Below are positions 1 to 12,103 of a DNA stretch of 64,000 bases, in pieces. This DNA comes from Onchidella celtica. Lineage: Eukaryota > Mollusca > Gastropoda > Systellommatophora > Onchidiidae. Both the position numbers and the translations under genes were made by a program. The notes beneath the pieces were generated by a model that was not told the origin of the DNA, ran no database searches, and was given only the letters and a program-made list of their open reading frames with translations. The stretch is taken from contig OZ007579.1 in the NCBI GenBank assembly GCA_963931925.1, positions 48,646,771 through 48,710,770 on the forward strand, written 5' to 3'. The stretch's first letter is position 1, and each line of letters starts with the position of its first letter.

Positions 1-1042
1 GCAAGTTAGAAGGTCCTACTGAACGGACGCTAGTAAGAGCCCAGCGGGCGGACATAAGGGGAGCAGTCGAGAGACCAGTGAGAGAGTTTTTCCAGTGATG
101 ACTGGTAGGTAGAACGTTGATTGATAATTATGATTGATGTATTATATTGTATTCGTCTATTACCATGATGTAAATAAGTATATGTGAGGAATGTGGAAGT
201 CCTTGATATTGGATATAGCAATGTGCGCCATGAGCGATAGATGAAAGTGAGTTCATGGATTTGTAGCGCGAGTGAGTAGTGTGTACTCCGATGGAGGTGT
301 GTTACCGTAAGATGTGTGGTGAGTGAAAGGTGAACTAATGTGTGTACGCTTCATGGGTTGTAAGGAGAGGTGGAGTGAATAGAAATGGTATGGCATTATA
401 CCAATGTAATGTTATTCTTGTAGGTGTCGGGGACGGGCCGCAGAGCCACCTCGATGAGCACAGGGGGTAGGCCAGCATAGGGCCGGAGGCCACACATAGG
501 CCAGAAGTGAGGCTGTCAGTGCAGGACAGTAGAGGCACATAAAGTCGTGGCAGTCAGGCCACGGACAGGGACGTAGATATGAGCGTGAATGTGATAATGT
601 ACTATTGCCATGTTGATGGGCTAGGAACTAACAATGTACTATTGCCATGTTGAGGGGCTATTGAAATGATAATGTGTTATTGCCCTGCGGAGGTGCTAGG
701 GGAATGCTAAGGTGTATGACAATAGGAAGGTGATGTTGAGAGACTGCGGTGCCAGTGAATCATTAATGTGCTATTAAGACCCTGAGGGGAGAGGCTGAGG
801 CCGAAGTGCCTTTAGGAGTAACTACCGGATTGTGGATCCGAGGGAGAGTGTGTGTGAGAATAAGGCCGTTGTACGGCAGTTAATTTCAATAATATAATGT
901 ATGTAATTGCGCTATTATCTGTATAATTATGTTTAATAAATGTGTGAGTCTGATGGATTGTTCTGTTAAGTGTTAAACTTGTTTGTTCGTGATTGTTGTC
1001 CTGTCATAACTTATTACATCTCCCAGTCTGGGATTTGTGACA
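1..1042 (+). repeat. 5' LTR of element 1 (partial)
   Basis: It matches 6014-7055 almost base for base and ends in the same GTGACA terminus. A polyadenylation signal AATAAA lies at 935-940. Between about 595 and 700 there are three short degenerate repeats of a motif containing tattgcc. The first 195 bp are off the window. No coding content is supported. Confidence 0.93.
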
Positions 1043-1043
1043 T

Positions 1044-1058
1044 TGGGGGCTCGTCCGT
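1044..1058 (+). promoter_or_regulatory. Primer binding site of element 1 (tRNA-Pro type)
   Basis: One base after the LTR end the sequence reads TGGGGGCTCGTCCG. This matches the first 14 bases of the classical tRNA-Pro primer binding site known from murine-leukaemia-type retroviruses, and then diverges. Element 2 has the same site at 31807. The primer identity is inferred from that match. Confidence 0.7.
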
Positions 1059-2033
1059 TGTGACTCGTCCATTTTCGTAATATTTAGTTCTAGTTAGTTA
1101 GTAGGTATTTTTCAGTGGGCATTTGTTACTTTAGTTTTGTCCAAGTAATACTTATCTTGTGGTAGGAATTTGTGTTGTCTTTGTTCGTGGGATGAATGGA
1201 AATTTCATGATGATATGATTTATGTATATTGATGAATATGTATTGATGCATGTATTGCCATAAATATGTACTAATGTGTACTTAAACTTTCAGAGAGACA
1301 GTGTGTGTGCGTGCAGCCTGAGGAGACAAGCAGCCAGAGCTCCGATTAAGGGGAGGACTTAAATTCATAAGGCTGAAAGTTAAGTGAAAATTTTGTGCCC
1401 TGGATTGAGGGCTGTCTTTTCATCTGTCTGTTTCCCTGTTTTTGCTGTTTTTGTCGTTATAGATTATACGGGCGGTGGCGCGGGTTTGCTGTGGTGAGGG
1501 TAGTTTATCCTCTTCGGAAGGTGGGCTAAATTTGGAACTTCGTTCATCACAGTGAACAGTTCTGTAGGGACCTGTAATTTTGTTTAGTTGTAGCGTCGAT
1601 ATCTTCTCTGTTCTGCAGGAAGACGTATTCTCTTGTCCCTCTTTCTTCCCTATCTGTAGATACGTTCTTTTTTTTCAGACTCTGTTCTTGTTCGTACCTT
1701 GTAGTGTAATCGGCGTAGTTAGGTTGCATTTTTTTCCATTATATTTTCTTTTTTAGGTCTTTGTCCTAGTCTGGTTCGTTGTCCTTGACGTACTTGTGGT
1801 CCTTCTACTGAATTTCCTTATTCTTGTCTTTTCTACTCTTTTTTATTATTAATAGTGCTATACATTTAATGAATATAGAATTAGTTAGGAAGTAGGTAAA
1901 TTTCTGAATTGTATTTGAGACAATTGGGTATTGTTATATCTGGTGTGATCTCAGGTCTCTGGTTGTGTCGTTAGTGATCATACCGACAGGTTAGCCGTTT
2001 TTATAATACATACCATAACCATAAATCTGTGAA
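1059..2033 (+). other. Untranslated leader of element 1
   Basis: About 975 bp lie between the primer binding site and the gag start, with no supported reading frame. The same leader, with indels, occupies 31821-32756 in element 2. It is T-rich toward the 3' half. RNA packaging and translation signals would be expected here, but none can be pinpointed. Confidence 0.7.
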
Positions 2034-4652
2034 ATGGCGGAACTCCAACAATTAATGAAGTTGGGTAAGGAACTTGGCCTTGAGGGAGAAGAGCTACGCG
2101 GCTGGATTAAAGAACAGCAGGCGGATTGGCGCGATGAGCGTGCTAAGGATAGAGAGCGAGAAAAAGAGGCTCAAGAGCGACAGAGAGAAGAGGAAAGAGA
2201 GGCTAAGGCTCAGGAGCAGGAGAGGGAGTTTAAGTTAAAGGAGTTAGAGGTTCAGCAGCAGGAAAGGGAGTTTAAGCAACAGGAAAGAGAGGCTAAGGCT
2301 CAGGAGCAGGAGAGAGAGTTTAAGTTAAAGGAGTTAGAAGATAAGCAGCAGGAGAGAGAGGCGCGAATAAGAATCGCCGAGTTGGAAATCAAAAAGAATG
2401 CGCCAACAGAAACAGTTGAGCGGCAGGTACACAATAAAGGTGGCGTTAGGATTAAGCTCCCTACGTTCGACGACCGGAAGGACGACATAGACGCCTTCCT
2501 TTACAGGTTCGAACTGAACGCACAATTGCAATGGGGGGAAAATAAGGAATTATGGTCCACGTACCTGGCGTCTCTATTGCAGGGGCGAGCGTTAACCTAC
2601 TTTAAAGAGCTACAGCGCGAAGACGTGCAAGATTACGATAAGCTGAAGGCTTTGCTGCTTCGCCGATTTGCGCGTACCGAGGAATATTTCCGGGAGCAGT
2701 TTAGGCGAGCACGTGCAGATACCAGGGAGGACTTTGATGCCTTCGTCGCGAGACTAACGGAATATTTCGCGAACTGGGTAGACTTGGCGCATGTGGGCGC
2801 GGATTTTGCTAAACTGAAAGACCTAATGATCCGTGACCAGCTGTACGCGTCGTGCCATAAAGATCTGGTGGCTTTCCTGAAAGAAAACGAACCCGCGACG
2901 GTGCAGGAGGCGTCTAAGTTGGCGGAAGCATACCGTACGGCACATCCGTCCAAACCGGTCGCCAGGGCGTACGTCCAAGATGCTGGGTACGTCGCCGTTG
3001 TCGAAGGGTCGCCGGCAGGACTTAGGGACAGGTCGCGTCAGCGTGGTGCCTATAGTGGGCAAGCCCAGGGGCAGCGTAGGGGCTATCACCAATCACCTGC
3101 ATATGGATCCGTTAAGTTTGACCGAGCAGGAGGGCTAGGTCGCGGTAATGGCCGGGGGCGATTTGTGACCTTTGCCGATGACCGACGGCATAGGGACTCT
3201 AGTTCCGGTCGCGATGGGTCACGGGGACCCAGGCCTAGTGCAGCACAGGGAGCGGAGTGTTGGACTTGCGGACGCGTAGGTCACTTTTCACGCGAGTGTA
3301 GGGCCGCGAAGTGTTGGAACTGCGGTAGAGCAGATCACATCAGCGTGAATTGCCCTGCAGGTAGGATAGCGGCGAACGTGGACAGTAGCTCCAGTCCATG
3401 TTCCCCAAATAAATTTCATCATGCGGCTGCATGTGTTACATCGGACAACGGAGGCGGACAGTATTCTAAGTGTCCCAGTTGTGAGAAGTTATTATCTTCC
3501 GGTGTTTTACCTTGTGGGAGAAAGATCCCAGTTATAAATTCATGTCATACAGGAGGTGGTCTTAGGGTTTATCCGGGGTTTGTTGGGGACGAACCGGTCT
3601 CGGTTTTACGAGATACAGGATCTACCGTTGTGGGAGTGCATAGAGACTGCATTCGGGATTCACAGCTTACAGGTGAGACTGTCCCGTGCATCCAATTTTC
3701 GGGGGCCATTGAGAAATTACCCATGGCAAGAATAGTGATAGATACACCTTTCCTTAGCGGGGAAGTCGAAGCAGTCGTTGGTTGTTTCCCAGGCGCCCAG
3801 CTCATCATTGGGAATGTATCACGGGTAGTTTCCCCTTCCGAGGAGAACGTGCAGGCATGGTCGCAATCAAAAGGTATTGACTTTTGCGCCGCGGTCGAAA
3901 CACGTCGACGGGTAGCTGATAAAGATAAGATTAGACCTTTGGCGACGCCAGCGGTCAACCTAGATATCACGCCAGAGCGCTTGGCGAGATTACAAAGGGA
4001 GGATCCATCATTAAACCCATGTTTTGGGGAAGCGCGAACCGAGAAAACGAGGAAATATAAAAACGGGTCATCTTCTTTTTTTGTCCAGGGGGGCATTCTG
4101 TTCCGTATGTACGTCACAGTGGCTTCCGTTCAAAAGCAGGTCGTCGTGCCACGGTCGTTGGTTGCTACAGTATTGCGTCTGGCCCATGATGTCCCATTAG
4201 CGGATCACATGGGAAGTGCTAGAACCAAGGAAAGAGTTCTGAAAAAATTTTATTGGCCGTCAGTATACAGAGATGTACGGTTATATTGTAAGACGTGCAG
4301 TGTGTGCCAAAAGACGACGCATAAGGGTCGTACACCTCAGGCTCCTCGTCAGGATATTGCGGAAGAAGCTTCTAGTATCGCTTCAGCAAGAGCAAAGAAC
4401 TATAAAGATAGAGGATCTAAACTGAGAATTTTTAAGCCAGGAGACAAGGTCCTATTGTTATTACCTACGGGCCATAATAAGTTATTGATGACATGGAAAG
4501 GTCCTTATGTTATTGAGCGAATTGTTTCGAGGGTAGATTACGCAATCCACATTGATGGATCAGTAAAGGTTTTCCATGTTGATAGGCTGCAGAGGTTTCA
4601 TGAGAGACCAGAGTACCTGTATTCTCATACTGGTATTAAAGGACATACCTAA
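2034..4652 (+). pseudogene. gag-protease-truncated integrase polyprotein of element 1
   Basis: An 872-codon frame starts at the ATG shared with element 2. It opens with a strongly charged E/R/K/Q-rich coiled-coil region (about residues 25-125). A retrotransposon capsid-like domain follows (about 135-300). Then come a basic G/R-rich stretch and two CCHC zinc knuckles (CWTCGRVGHFSREC and CWNCGRADHISVNC). The aspartic protease motif DTG is encoded at 3612-3620. The integrase HHCC zinc-binding region is present, but the DDE catalytic core is deleted at about 4352, and the frame resumes in the C-terminal GPY-type module (WKGPYVI). It ends at a stop created by the second deletion. Gag and pol share one frame without an intervening stop. 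The product would lack integration and polymerase activity. Confidence 0.9.
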
Positions 4653-5463
4653 TGTCGTGTCATTCTTTGACGATATAGCATGTCATACGTCGACATGGTC
4701 TGATCATATTCAGACACTAACAGTAATTTTTCAACGATTACGTCATTTTGGGTTAACTGCTAAACCCGCAAAGATGGATTTGGCATGTCCAGAGATAGTA
4801 TTCTTAGGACATATTGTGGATAGAGGTGTTCAGAGACCTGAAGTAACAAAAATTGACAAATTAGTAGGGTTGCAAATCCCAAAAACAAAGAAACAAGTCA
4901 GAAGCTTAGTGGGAATTTTAAATTATTACAGAAAGTTCATTCCAAATTTTTCCTCCTTGTCATCTTCTCTTGCTGAACTTACTAAGAAGGGACAACCCGA
5001 TAAGGTCCAGTGGACGTCTGAATGTCAGACAGCATTTGATAATTTGGTGACAGCATTATCATCGTCACCCATTCTGATATTACCCGATTTTCGATCTAAT
5101 TTTATCCTCAGAACGGATGCGTCGGACTCTGGTGTCGGCGCTTGTCTTCTACAGGAGAAGAACGAATGTCTCCATCCTGTATGTTATGTCAGTAGGAAGT
5201 TATTGCAGAGAGAAAGAAAATATTCTGTGATAGAGCGGGAGTGTCTTGCCATTGTGTGGTCCGTCCAGAAATTAGGACGTTATCTCATGGGACGAGAATT
5301 TTGTATCCAGACAGACCACAAGCCACTAACGTTTTTGTCGAAGAATCGTTCGTCCAGCCCACGCTTGTCTAGATGGGCATTGGCTTTGCAGCCGTATACC
5401 TTCGTTATTCAACCAATTCCAGGAGCCAGCAATCATATCGCCGACTACCTTAGTCGAGCCTAG
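4641..5463 (+). pseudogene. Reverse transcriptase C-terminal part and RNase H of element 1
   Basis: After the second deletion the frame resumes just before the reverse transcriptase catalytic motif FFDD. It continues through the thumb and connection to an RNase H domain containing RTDASDSGVGACL and the QTDHKPL motif, ending DYLSRA-stop. It is nearly identical to the end of the element 2 polyprotein (36708-37530). It is out of frame with the upstream gag region and lacks the front of the polymerase, so it is a remnant. The internal ATG at 4576 belongs to another part of the joined sequence and is not a natural start. Confidence 0.9.
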
Positions 5464-5804
5464 GGGAAGAGTTCAGGAGCTTATACATCGGAGGACAGGA
5501 ACAGTGACAGGATCTGTGTGAATGAGTCGACTTTAAAATATTGACATTATAAATATGATATGAAGGATGGTTGATAGGTTGATTGGTTTTTGATTCTGTA
5601 TTAGATATTGTGTTTAGTTAGCTATTCATGATGTGACACATATACGCATATTGCAGGGCATATTGATCCCCATATTTTCCCCTGATTTCGGTATTTTATA
5701 TACTAGGGGAACTGCTAGGTCATTTTTTTAGTGTAGGTATTGCTCACGCTCACTCATTGACAGTCATCTTGATGCGATTTGAAATTAATTGCATTAATTT
5801 TTTT
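5464..5804 (+). other. 3' untranslated region of element 1
   Basis: About 340 bp lie between the RNase H stop and the polypurine tract. There is no envelope-like frame. It is collinear with 37531-37873 of element 2. Confidence 0.75.
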
Positions 5805-5818
5805 GGGGTGGGGGATGA
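5805..5818 (+). promoter_or_regulatory. Polypurine tract of element 1
   Basis: GGGGTGGGGGATGA lies directly before the 3' LTR start, preceded by a T-run. The same tract precedes the 3' LTR of element 2. It is the expected plus-strand primer for reverse transcription. Confidence 0.8.
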
Positions 5819-7055
5819 TGTCACGAGTGGAGTGAGTGCAATTAAGGGGATTGCTACAGAGCGGGTGTAGAGTAAGAAGGGCTCACGGCAGACAAGTGGC
5901 GAAAGACGTGAAAGGAAGAGAGTAAAATTAACGCACGTAGACAAGGAAGAAAAGCGTGCATGTTATGAGTGGTGGGGGTCTGAATGAGGCGAAAGCGCTG
6001 TATTACTATCACTGCAAGTTAGAAGGTCCTACTGAACGGACGCTAGTAAGAGCCCAGCGGGCGGACATAAGGGGAGCAGTCGAGAGACCAGTGAGAGAGT
6101 TTTTCCAGTGATGACTGGTAGGTAGAACGTTGATTGATAATTATGATTGATGTATTATATTATATTCGTCTATTACCATGATGTAAATAAGTATATGTGA
6201 GGAATGTGGAAGTCCTTGATATTGGATATAGCAATGTGCGCCATGAGCGATAGATGAAAGTGAGTTCATGGATTTGTAGCGCGAGTGAGTAGTGTGTACT
6301 CCGATGGAGGTGTGTTACCGTAAGATGTGTGGTGAGTGAAAGGTGAACTAGTGTGTGTACGCTTCATGGGTTGTAAGGAGAGGTGGAGTGAATAGAAATG
6401 GTATGGCATTATACCAATGTAATGTTATTCTTGTAGGTGTCGGGGACGGGCCGCAGAGCCACCTCGATGAGCACAGGGGGTAGGCCAGCATAGGGCCGGA
6501 GGCCACACATAGGCCAGAAGTGAGGCTGTCAGTGCAGGACAGTAGAGGCACATAAAGTCGTGGCAGTCAGGCCACGGACAGGGACGTAGATATGAGAGTG
6601 AATGTGATAATGTACTATTGCCATGTTGATGGGCTAGGAACTAACAATGTACTATTGCCATGTTGAGGGGCTATTGAAATGATAATGTGTTATTGCCCTG
6701 CTGAGGTGCTAGGGGAATGCTAAGGTGTATGACAATAGGAAGGTGATGTTAAGAGACTGCGGTGCCAGTGAATTATTAATGTGCTATTAAGACCCTGAGG
6801 GGAGAGGCTGAGGCCGAAGTGCCTTTAGGAGTAACTACCGGATTGTAGATCCGAGGGAGAGTGTGTGTGAGAATAAGGCCGTTGTACGGCAGTTAATTTC
6901 AATAATATAATGTATGTAATTGCGCTATTATCTGTATAATTATGTTTAATAAATGTGTGAGTCTGATGGATTGTTCTGTTAAGTGTTAAACTTGTTTGTT
7001 CGTGATTGTTGTCCTGTCATAACTTATTACATCTCCCAGTCTGGGATTTGTGACA
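5819..7055 (+). repeat. 3' LTR of element 1
   Basis: This is a 1237-bp LTR starting TGTCAC and ending GTGACA, which are perfect inverted 6-mers. A polyadenylation signal AATAAA lies at 6948-6953. It is related to the 1183-bp LTRs of element 2 but differs by indels and substitutions. The flank after it begins AACTC; the other copy of a target duplication would be off the window. Confidence 0.93.
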
Positions 7056-7221
7056 AACTCTTTCTGTCCCGATGAACGCATGGTGCGCCGATCCTCATGA
7101 CTGCTTCGCTTTTTGTTTCCCACCATCTCTTCCCTGAGGCTAAAGGTAGCAGCATACACACCAGATCACACTGAATTGTACATAACATAAAACTTCTGCT
7201 TTTTCCCATCAGTATGGTATA
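7056..7221. other. Short unassigned flank
   Basis: About 165 bp lie between element 1 and the next insertion-like block. No gene or repeat is recognised here. Confidence 0.5.
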
Positions 7222-10200
7222 TGTAACAGGACGGGGCACACGAGCGGGTCTCTCTCTCTATAGCTGTCTAATCTGACACCAAATAATGTAACACAGGACG
7301 AGACGAGCGGGCTCTCTACACAGTCAAACATACAAACAAAACTATCAGGTTTTGAGAGGACATTAATTTTATTAAAAGAAAAAGAAAAGAAACAAATCAA
7401 ATAACACAATACAATAAACACAAGACAATAAACAGTACAATAAACAAGACAATAAACCACAATAAACCAGGACAATACAATAAACAAGATATTACGATAA
7501 ACCGAACCGATAGGCGCGCTGAAGAAGACCCAAAAATAAACAGGAATTAACAGCACGCCTCATCAGTTAATCATTACATCATGCTAAAACAAGAGAATGC
7601 ATCAAAAGAAAACATAAAAGTTAATAATAATTATATTCACATTGTAAACTAATATATGGGGACGGTCTAGTATGTCTATCAAACAGTAACGCATAACCTA
7701 CATTGTGAGCACTCCAGGGGAGATAACTCGAGTATAAGATGCAAGCCTACCAAGTAACATGCTTACTTCCCTTGGCTTAACTACAGACTGACATAGGGCT
7801 ATCCCACACGTTATAATTCTTATATTATAACAACGGCCATTATTCTAGATCAGGAAGAAAACTTAATTTGATTCCAGACAAGATAACATTAAGCCTTACA
7901 TGTGTATACGCGCACCCTGTACGCATCAAATCTATCCTAGTTATGGAATGAGCTGGAGTTAAACTAACTATAAAAATACAGTCTGCTGAGTCTACACACT
8001 CATACCACAGAACTGCCCGTGCTAGGTGACTCAATAAAAGACAATCCCGTCTACTTACTTAGCCCACCCACGCACAACGTAGTATCTCTTAATTAACAAT
8101 TACCATCATAATTAGCAGAGGATAGCAATAGCCAACTAGATCTACTCATTAAGTCAAAATTAATTAACTTAGGCCCCATTAGCCAACCCAGCTCAATTCC
8201 GCACATGTACAGATTATTAATATTACACAAAAACCCTAGTCCATACTGCCACAGGCCTATCTCAACTCAGGGCCAACTTATCCCTTTCATATCCTCTGGA
8301 TATAATACCAAACTCCTTACTCATAAAGTCATAGGAGTATCTCTAGGTGGACCAACCCACATGATAAGTCAACACCTAAGTCTCAACCAACAATAGCAAG
8401 TTATTGTCTCCCACTACAAGTGATATGATAATCATGGCATAAAGCCAAACCCAACTACATGGTACAACTACAAGACTGAACAGTCAAGTCAACCCACCTG
8501 CATTACCTCCAACAATACTGATATACCTAAAACATTCCCACATATTCAGTGAACATAATTACATACTGCAACAAGATAATATCATAATAATGATGACATA
8601 CATTAGGTCTACTGGGCAAGCCACACCCACAACCCCTATGATTGAGTTAAGTCAATGCATCTGATCTCTTCATTACAACAGAGTCCAATTACATCTGTCA
8701 GTGTGTCAAAAGAACAGACAATGAGCACCTACAAAGGATACCATAAAAATATGACACCTGGTGCATAGACAATGCATCCATACACCTAGCATAGGCCTTT
8801 CTCTTCATCCTATCAACAAATATAAGTTCAAGGTCCGACCCTCAAAAGTTTCAAAGTCCGACCTAACCAGTACAAATTGAAGAAAATCAACTTAACACCT
8901 ATTTAGAGGATATGCTAAATCAAATAGGCATTATAATAAACATATAAATTAAGAAATTAAAGTAAATAATCATCATCCTTTAGTATAATTCCGATATTCG
9001 ACATCCCAAATGCTGTTTAAGTGTGGTAGCTACTGTAAACAGTCAGCCAGGTTTGTTATTGTTGTTTGGGTCAAGCTTCCGGAAGCTATTAGCTAACCAA
9101 TCCCGGTCTTGATTTGACTCGCTTGACCAAAAGTCATGTGATCACGCCTGCTAGCGTCTGCTGTGACCTACTCACGGCTCACGCGCGTGCTCTGCAAATC
9201 CAACACCTCTCTCTTCATCTTAACTGGTCTACTCATTATCATAAAGTCCATAATGAATACGGTATCAATGAAATGTAACAAAAAGGCACACAAGACAAAT
9301 CTACACATAGATCATAGTCACAATGCTGAATTAAAGGAACCTAGAAATAATCATCATCCAACAATAACCTTACAAACCCACAAAAGAACTAAAGTAAAGA
9401 AATAACTTGGTTATAATTCTTGCCCGTTACTCTCTCTCTCTCTCTCCTTTAAGAAGGACACTTTGAGCCTGAAGGGCACCAACTGCAGATCTGTCTATCT
9501 CTGATCCAAGTAGCGGGACTTAGACCGCACCCTCCAGTAGTACTATTTGTTAGCACTTCACATAAAATCAGTCTGTCATAAATTACAGTTAAATGTTTCC
9601 ATTTAATTACATGAACTAATCATGCGCGCTAGCTTTAATAGGATTCTAGAACCTCACACTCCTCCTCTGCAGGATACTGGTAGATACTAAGATAGAAACT
9701 TAGTAAGATAAACTTTACCATAGATTATTAGATGCTAGCCTGATTGCCTAACCAAGCTGAACAAAGTTCGTCAAACTTCCAAGTATAATCCAATCATAAT
9801 TATTTCACATCATCTAAATATTATTAAATACCAGAACTAAAATAATGGGTACAACTTACGTGAATTGGAAGGAGTTCCGTACTCGAGCGCCAGTATATAG
9901 CTACCCCGGCGGCTTTCCCTGATATGTCAATCTGACTACTGCCCAGACGAACATCGGCCTACGGCCTCGATGATACAAACTGACTAGACCCTCACGTCGT
10001 TACATATCAATCATTGCTTTTTTTTCCAATGACAATTGGATAAACTAACAAAATTAATAAGTACCAAAAAAATATATAGGGTTTTTTATCAAAAAGTGGC
10101 GCTCGAGTAAGGTACTCCTCCCCGTGAATTAACCAAATGAATTCACCCTTGATCTAGATCTACATCATCAGAGCTGGCACTTCACAAATCTTGAAATATT

Positions 10201-10797
10201 AATTACAACTTCTTTTACTTTTATGTTAGTATGGACACAATGACACGTCCTGCTGTCTTGAAGACTTGGGTGGAACTGACTGACCCACGCTATCATCTAA
10301 GCGTCACCCAAACACGCGCAACCCAATTACTCCCTGACAGTTCACTAAGTGCAAATTCTAATAAAACATTAAAACGAATAAAAACATTTTTAAAAGCTAC
10401 CCTCTCGCTCGTGTATGTTGTAAATACACCATCTTGATAAAATATTATCTAACAAGATAAATACTAAACAACCTTACAATGTAGTGATACATAACAAGGT
10501 TCTACTTCTGGCACCAGGGATGGTCACTTAAACTGACCAATCCTGGACAATACAGACAACGCTAAGACTATGGTTTAAAATTGGCGCAGTGAGTACATCA
10601 GTTGGCAATGTTACTCAACACTGCCTGACTCATGTCAAGTGCACGATCAAACAATAAGGGGAGATTATCTATGGTTTCTGTGTGGTTACTTCCCCTTGAC
10701 CACGTCTAGTGGTCCAGCTGGTCAAAATAACGGGTTTATCTCCCTTTCCGCTGCAGTGAGCTATGTTCTCAGCCCTGTAATGGTTCACCCCATTACA
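7222..10797. mobile_element. Possible non-coding insertion with TGTAAC/ATTACA ends (LTR-like)
   Basis: The block begins TGTAAC and ends ATTACA, an imperfect inverted terminus of the LTR kind, and is flanked on both sides by TATA, a possible 4-bp target duplication. The terminal region is partly duplicated: a motif with acgagcggg and ctctct follows tgtaaca at 7222 and again at about 7286. The other end is a perfect small hairpin, tgtaatgg/ccattaca (10776-10797). The 3.6 kb inside is A/C-rich, with stops in every frame and no recognisable domain. It might be a large solo LTR or a non-autonomous element. No second internal copy of an LTR was seen. Confidence 0.3.
9867..10122. mobile_element. MITE with 26-bp terminal inverted repeats and 8-bp target duplication
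   Basis: A 256-bp block has inverted ends that agree at 23 of 26 positions, each sharing the inner motif ACTCGAGCGCCA. The octamer CGTGAATT stands directly outside both ends (9859-9866 and 10123-10130). There is no coding content. An 8-bp duplication fits the hAT, P or Merlin superfamilies. The GG start of the ends leans toward Merlin, but this is unresolved. Confidence 0.7.
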
Positions 10798-11373
10798 TAT
10801 ATAACAGCATGAACTGTATATCATTATGTTTTACTCTCGTTTTTGGTATTTGAAAATGTACACTTTAGTTGAGTGTCACTCTGTGTTGTGTCCCTTGGGC
10901 ATCATTCTGGTGCTAAACGGCCTGGGACAGAATGAGCTAAGATCTATAATTCGATTTTAAAAACTTTTATACTCATTTAGAAACCTATTTTTTTTTCAGA
11001 CCTGTACAAAAGAACTTGTTAAGAGAACTTTACTAATCTGTAAAAATTATCTGCGAGTACCTAATTCTATTGTTAAATTTAGACATTCTGAATACGAAAC
11101 GTAAATAAAAAATCGCGTGCCCAAATAGACCGTGAAAGGCGCAAAGTGGCTGTTATCGTGCCGACGTGCCAAAAACCCAAAATCAAAATCAACCCCCCCC
11201 CCCCCACGGTCATTCTGGCATGGGGGACTATCTGGGATGTCAGACCTGCTCTGGCACATTTCTTGTCGTATCTAGGTCCCTGGTGTCAGCTGATTTAAAC
11301 TAGTCAGCGTGGTCGTGGCTAAAATTAAGGATCCATATTTAAGAATTACTTCCACACTAACATGCAAACTGTA
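10798..11373. other. Intergenic stretch, no gene seen
   Basis: It contains a C-run at about 11191-11205. A stretch around 11120-11160 (tagaccgtgaaagg then aaagtggctgttat) recurs near 29388-29416, so part of it is dispersed repeat. No reading frame is supported. Confidence 0.5.
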
Positions 11374-12103
11374 TCTATATTAATAAAAGTGAAACCTTAC
11401 GACAATTGCAACGCGCCTTTCGCTACTCCTCTGTTAATGCTGATTCGGTGGCCCTCAGATTTTATACAACGCTTAGTATAGACTGTCGTTCTGTCCCCGG
11501 CACAGAAAATACAAAAATAATTAATAACTCGCAGAACGTTTGTATTAGTTTCTAGGTTGCGACACATTGGCGTTCGGTCTATATTTTCGGCAAATTAATG
11601 TTAATAAGATTGGTTCCGGTATAGACTGTATCACACTCACAAAACAACTTCCGGTTAGGACTGGTTTGAATGATGAGATTGAGTTCTAAGACTATCAAGT
11701 ATAAAACTTTGTGTGTTCTCAATGTGCCTAGGCTGGGAAAAGGAAAGGGTCTGGAACTGGGAAATTGACGCTGCAGGGCCAAAAGTACAGGTTTGTGTTT
11801 TCAATATTATTCCTAGGAAAATATCATAATATTTCTTTTCCATTAACACATGACGTTATCACTTCCCGCGATGTGCAAACAAAGTAACCCGTGCGCAAAT
11901 CGTAGCCATTTGACGGATGCTGGCGGGACGCGCAGGATGTCAACGCGTAAAGGGAGAGCAGCAAAACGTATCTAAAAACAAACAAACAAACAAAAATAAA
12001 ATAAAGCTAAAGGAAAAGGCAAAATGAAGCAGGTCCATAAAAATCACCCAGAACTGAAACTAATAAATCGATTTATCCCGGGCAGGGCCGGGAACTCAGC
12101 TAG
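11374..12103 (+). mobile_element. Non-autonomous Helitron 1
   Basis: The 730-bp element begins TCTATATTAATAAAAG and ends with a GC-rich hairpin (CCCGG, six-base loop, CCGGG) followed by ...AACTCAGCTAG. It is inserted exactly between A and T with no target duplication. These are standard Helitron termini: 5' TC, 3' hairpin, CTRR. A highly similar copy in the opposite orientation lies at 49072-49789. No Rep/helicase coding is present, so it depends on a partner. Confidence 0.85.

Larger units (their letters stand above)
1..7055 (+). mobile_element. Ty3/gypsy-type LTR retrotransposon, element 1 (internally deleted, 5' edge cut by window)
   Basis: The sequence from position 1 recurs at 6014, so the window opens inside the 5' LTR and about 195 bp of it lie outside. 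The internal part carries a primer binding site, a leader, gag, protease, part of integrase, the end of reverse transcriptase, RNase H and a polypurine tract. Compared with element 2, two deletions are seen. One removes about 609 bp of the integrase catalytic core near 4352 and keeps the frame. The other removes about 685 bp of front reverse transcriptase near 4619-4640 and breaks the frame. By eye, about 7 substitutions separate the two LTRs over 1042 shared bases, so this copy is older than element 2 but still young. It cannot be autonomous. Confidence 0.93.

Noticed and set aside
335..538. 67-codon minus-strand frame present in all four LTRs
   Set aside because: It is conserved only because the LTRs are near identical. 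There is no motif, and the frame is antisense to the element.
7209..7556. 115-codon hydrophobic minus-strand frame
   Set aside because: A/C-rich repetitive DNA read in reverse gives aliphatic codons. No domain and no homologous copy to test it.
9070..9090. Perfect palindrome AGCTTCCGGAAGCT
   Set aside because: Isolated, 14 bp, with no flanking structure or second copy.
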